Positions 63,578 to 64,000 of a stretch of 64,000 bases of DNA are shown here, piece by piece; positions within the stretch are counted from its first letter, which is position 1; each line of letters opens with the position of its first letter. The DNA is from Mariniphaga sp041684965 (GTDB taxonomy: Bacteria; Bacteroidota; Bacteroidia; Bacteroidales; Prolixibacteraceae). Under the pieces are notes generated by a model that saw nothing but the letters and a program-made list of their open reading frames with translations, made no database searches and was not told where the DNA came from. Position numbers and translations under genes: made by a program. The stretch spans positions 248,001 through 312,000 of the forward strand of contig JAWLGR010000003.1 in NCBI GenBank assembly GCA_041684965.1. The letters run 5' to 3'.

Positions 63578-64000
63578 TGGAATTTATTGAAAAAATACTG
63601 GAACTTGATACCAGGCTTTTCCTTTACTTAAACAGATTTCATAATGATTTTTGGGATACCATAATGCTTATGATTACCCGAAAAGAGCCCTGGTTCCCGT
63701 TTTTTGCAGCAATTTTATATTTTATTTTTAAAAACTTCCGGAGTAAATCCTGGCTGATTTTTATATTTATTGGAATAACAATTCTGCTTAGTGATCAGAT
63801 TTCAGTATTGTTAAAAGAATCGATTCAGCGTTTCCGGCCTGTTCACAATCCGGAAATTGAACATCTTGTACACAATGTGTTGCGAAAAGGAAGTCTATAT
63901 GGATTTATTTCTTCTCATGCTGCAAATGTTTTTGCAGTATTTGCTTTTTCAACCAGGATATTTCGGAACCGAAGCTTTTGGTTACTAATGCTATTTTGGG
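63577..64000 (+). CDS. PAP2 family phosphatase, 3' end outside window
   Basis: The first 141 residues of an integral membrane phosphatase, cut by the right edge. It has membrane helices around FFAAILYFIF and IFIFIGITILL, then the PAP2 motif 1 KESIQRFRP and motif 2 GFISSHAANVFAVF, in which the usual PSGH reads SSH; motif 3 would be downstream. Enzymes of this kind remove phosphate from undecaprenyl pyrophosphate or phosphatidic acid. Its ATG overlaps the obgE stop (TAATG). Confidence 0.9.
   Translation, partial: MEFIEKILELDTRLFLYLNRFHNDFWDTIMLMITRKEPWFPFFAAILYFIFKNFRSKSWLIFIFIGITILLSDQISVLLKESIQRFRPVHNPEIEHLVHNVLRKGSLYGFISSHAANVFAVFAFSTRIFRNRSFWLLMLFW

Noticed and set aside
1..64000. CRISPR arrays, complete insertion sequences, integrase/attachment sites or a replication origin
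   Set aside because: Looked for regularly spaced repeats, transposase or integrase frames and tRNA-anchored duplications; none seen. The tRNA-Lys 3' end is not repeated nearby.

Overview
The window looks like the chromosome of a member of the Bacteroidota, most likely an anaerobic or facultative Bacteroidales/Marinilabiliales-type organism; the exact lineage is inference. Signs seen in the sequence are: recurrent TAnnTTTG -7 boxes, several with a TTG or TTTG -33 box, which is the Bacteroidota sigma factor signature; few Shine-Dalgarno sequences; many short lipoprotein signals; PorV/PorQ-like outer-membrane proteins; an RNF complex with RseC; and a KduI/KduD/GH88/DUF4861 uronate cluster. The DNA is AT-rich. 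I found no phage, no intact insertion sequence and no CRISPR array. It reads as stable core chromosome with a few accessory patches.

Layout. 0-9 kb: ECF sigma factor (cut by the left edge), aldose 1-epimerase, a GH127-like lipoprotein fragment, a MATE transporter, an atypical SDR, a heterodimeric ABC exporter pair, and a small acidic protein with a duplicated motif. 9.4-12.7 kb (minus): thrS-infC-rpmI-rplT with a promoter, an AUA start codon for infC and a strong terminator. 12.9-20 kb: mazG, phoH, purC, a secreted trypsin-like protease followed by a 70-residue protein resembling the protease's own N-terminal domain, trhO and a dihydrouridine synthase. 20.5-24.7 kb: a P-type cation ATPase and a PQQ-like propeller lipoprotein preceded by a long palindrome.

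25.3-29.5 kb (minus): GH88 hydrolase, kduI, kduD and a DUF4861 lipoprotein, which together release and channel unsaturated uronic acids. 29.9-34.3 kb: a cell-wall amidase, a 5'-nucleotidase split into two separately exported proteins, and lnt. 35.0-40.4 kb: rseC-rnfBCDGEA, an ion-pumping ferredoxin:NAD oxidoreductase. 40.6-49.1 kb: a secreted unknown, a TrmJ-like methyltransferase, an ECF sigma/anti-sigma/DUF4097 operon, a GT2 glycosyltransferase, a TlpA-like protein, a SulP permease and an NTF2-like protein. 49.4 kb: tRNA-Lys(UUU) with a textbook promoter and terminator.

49.9-64 kb: uvrA, a lytic transglycosylase, recJ, then a minus-strand run of purE, a PorV/PorQ-like barrel, a HhH-domain plus beta-barrel protein, an acyltransferase and a HAD phosphatase, and finally hpt-adk-obgE-PAP2 running off the right edge. 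The points most worth a second look are the protease and its stand-alone prodomain-like partner, the coupled pair of outer-membrane proteins one of which carries a ComEA-like HhH domain, and the small repeat protein whose two motif copies differ only at synonymous sites.
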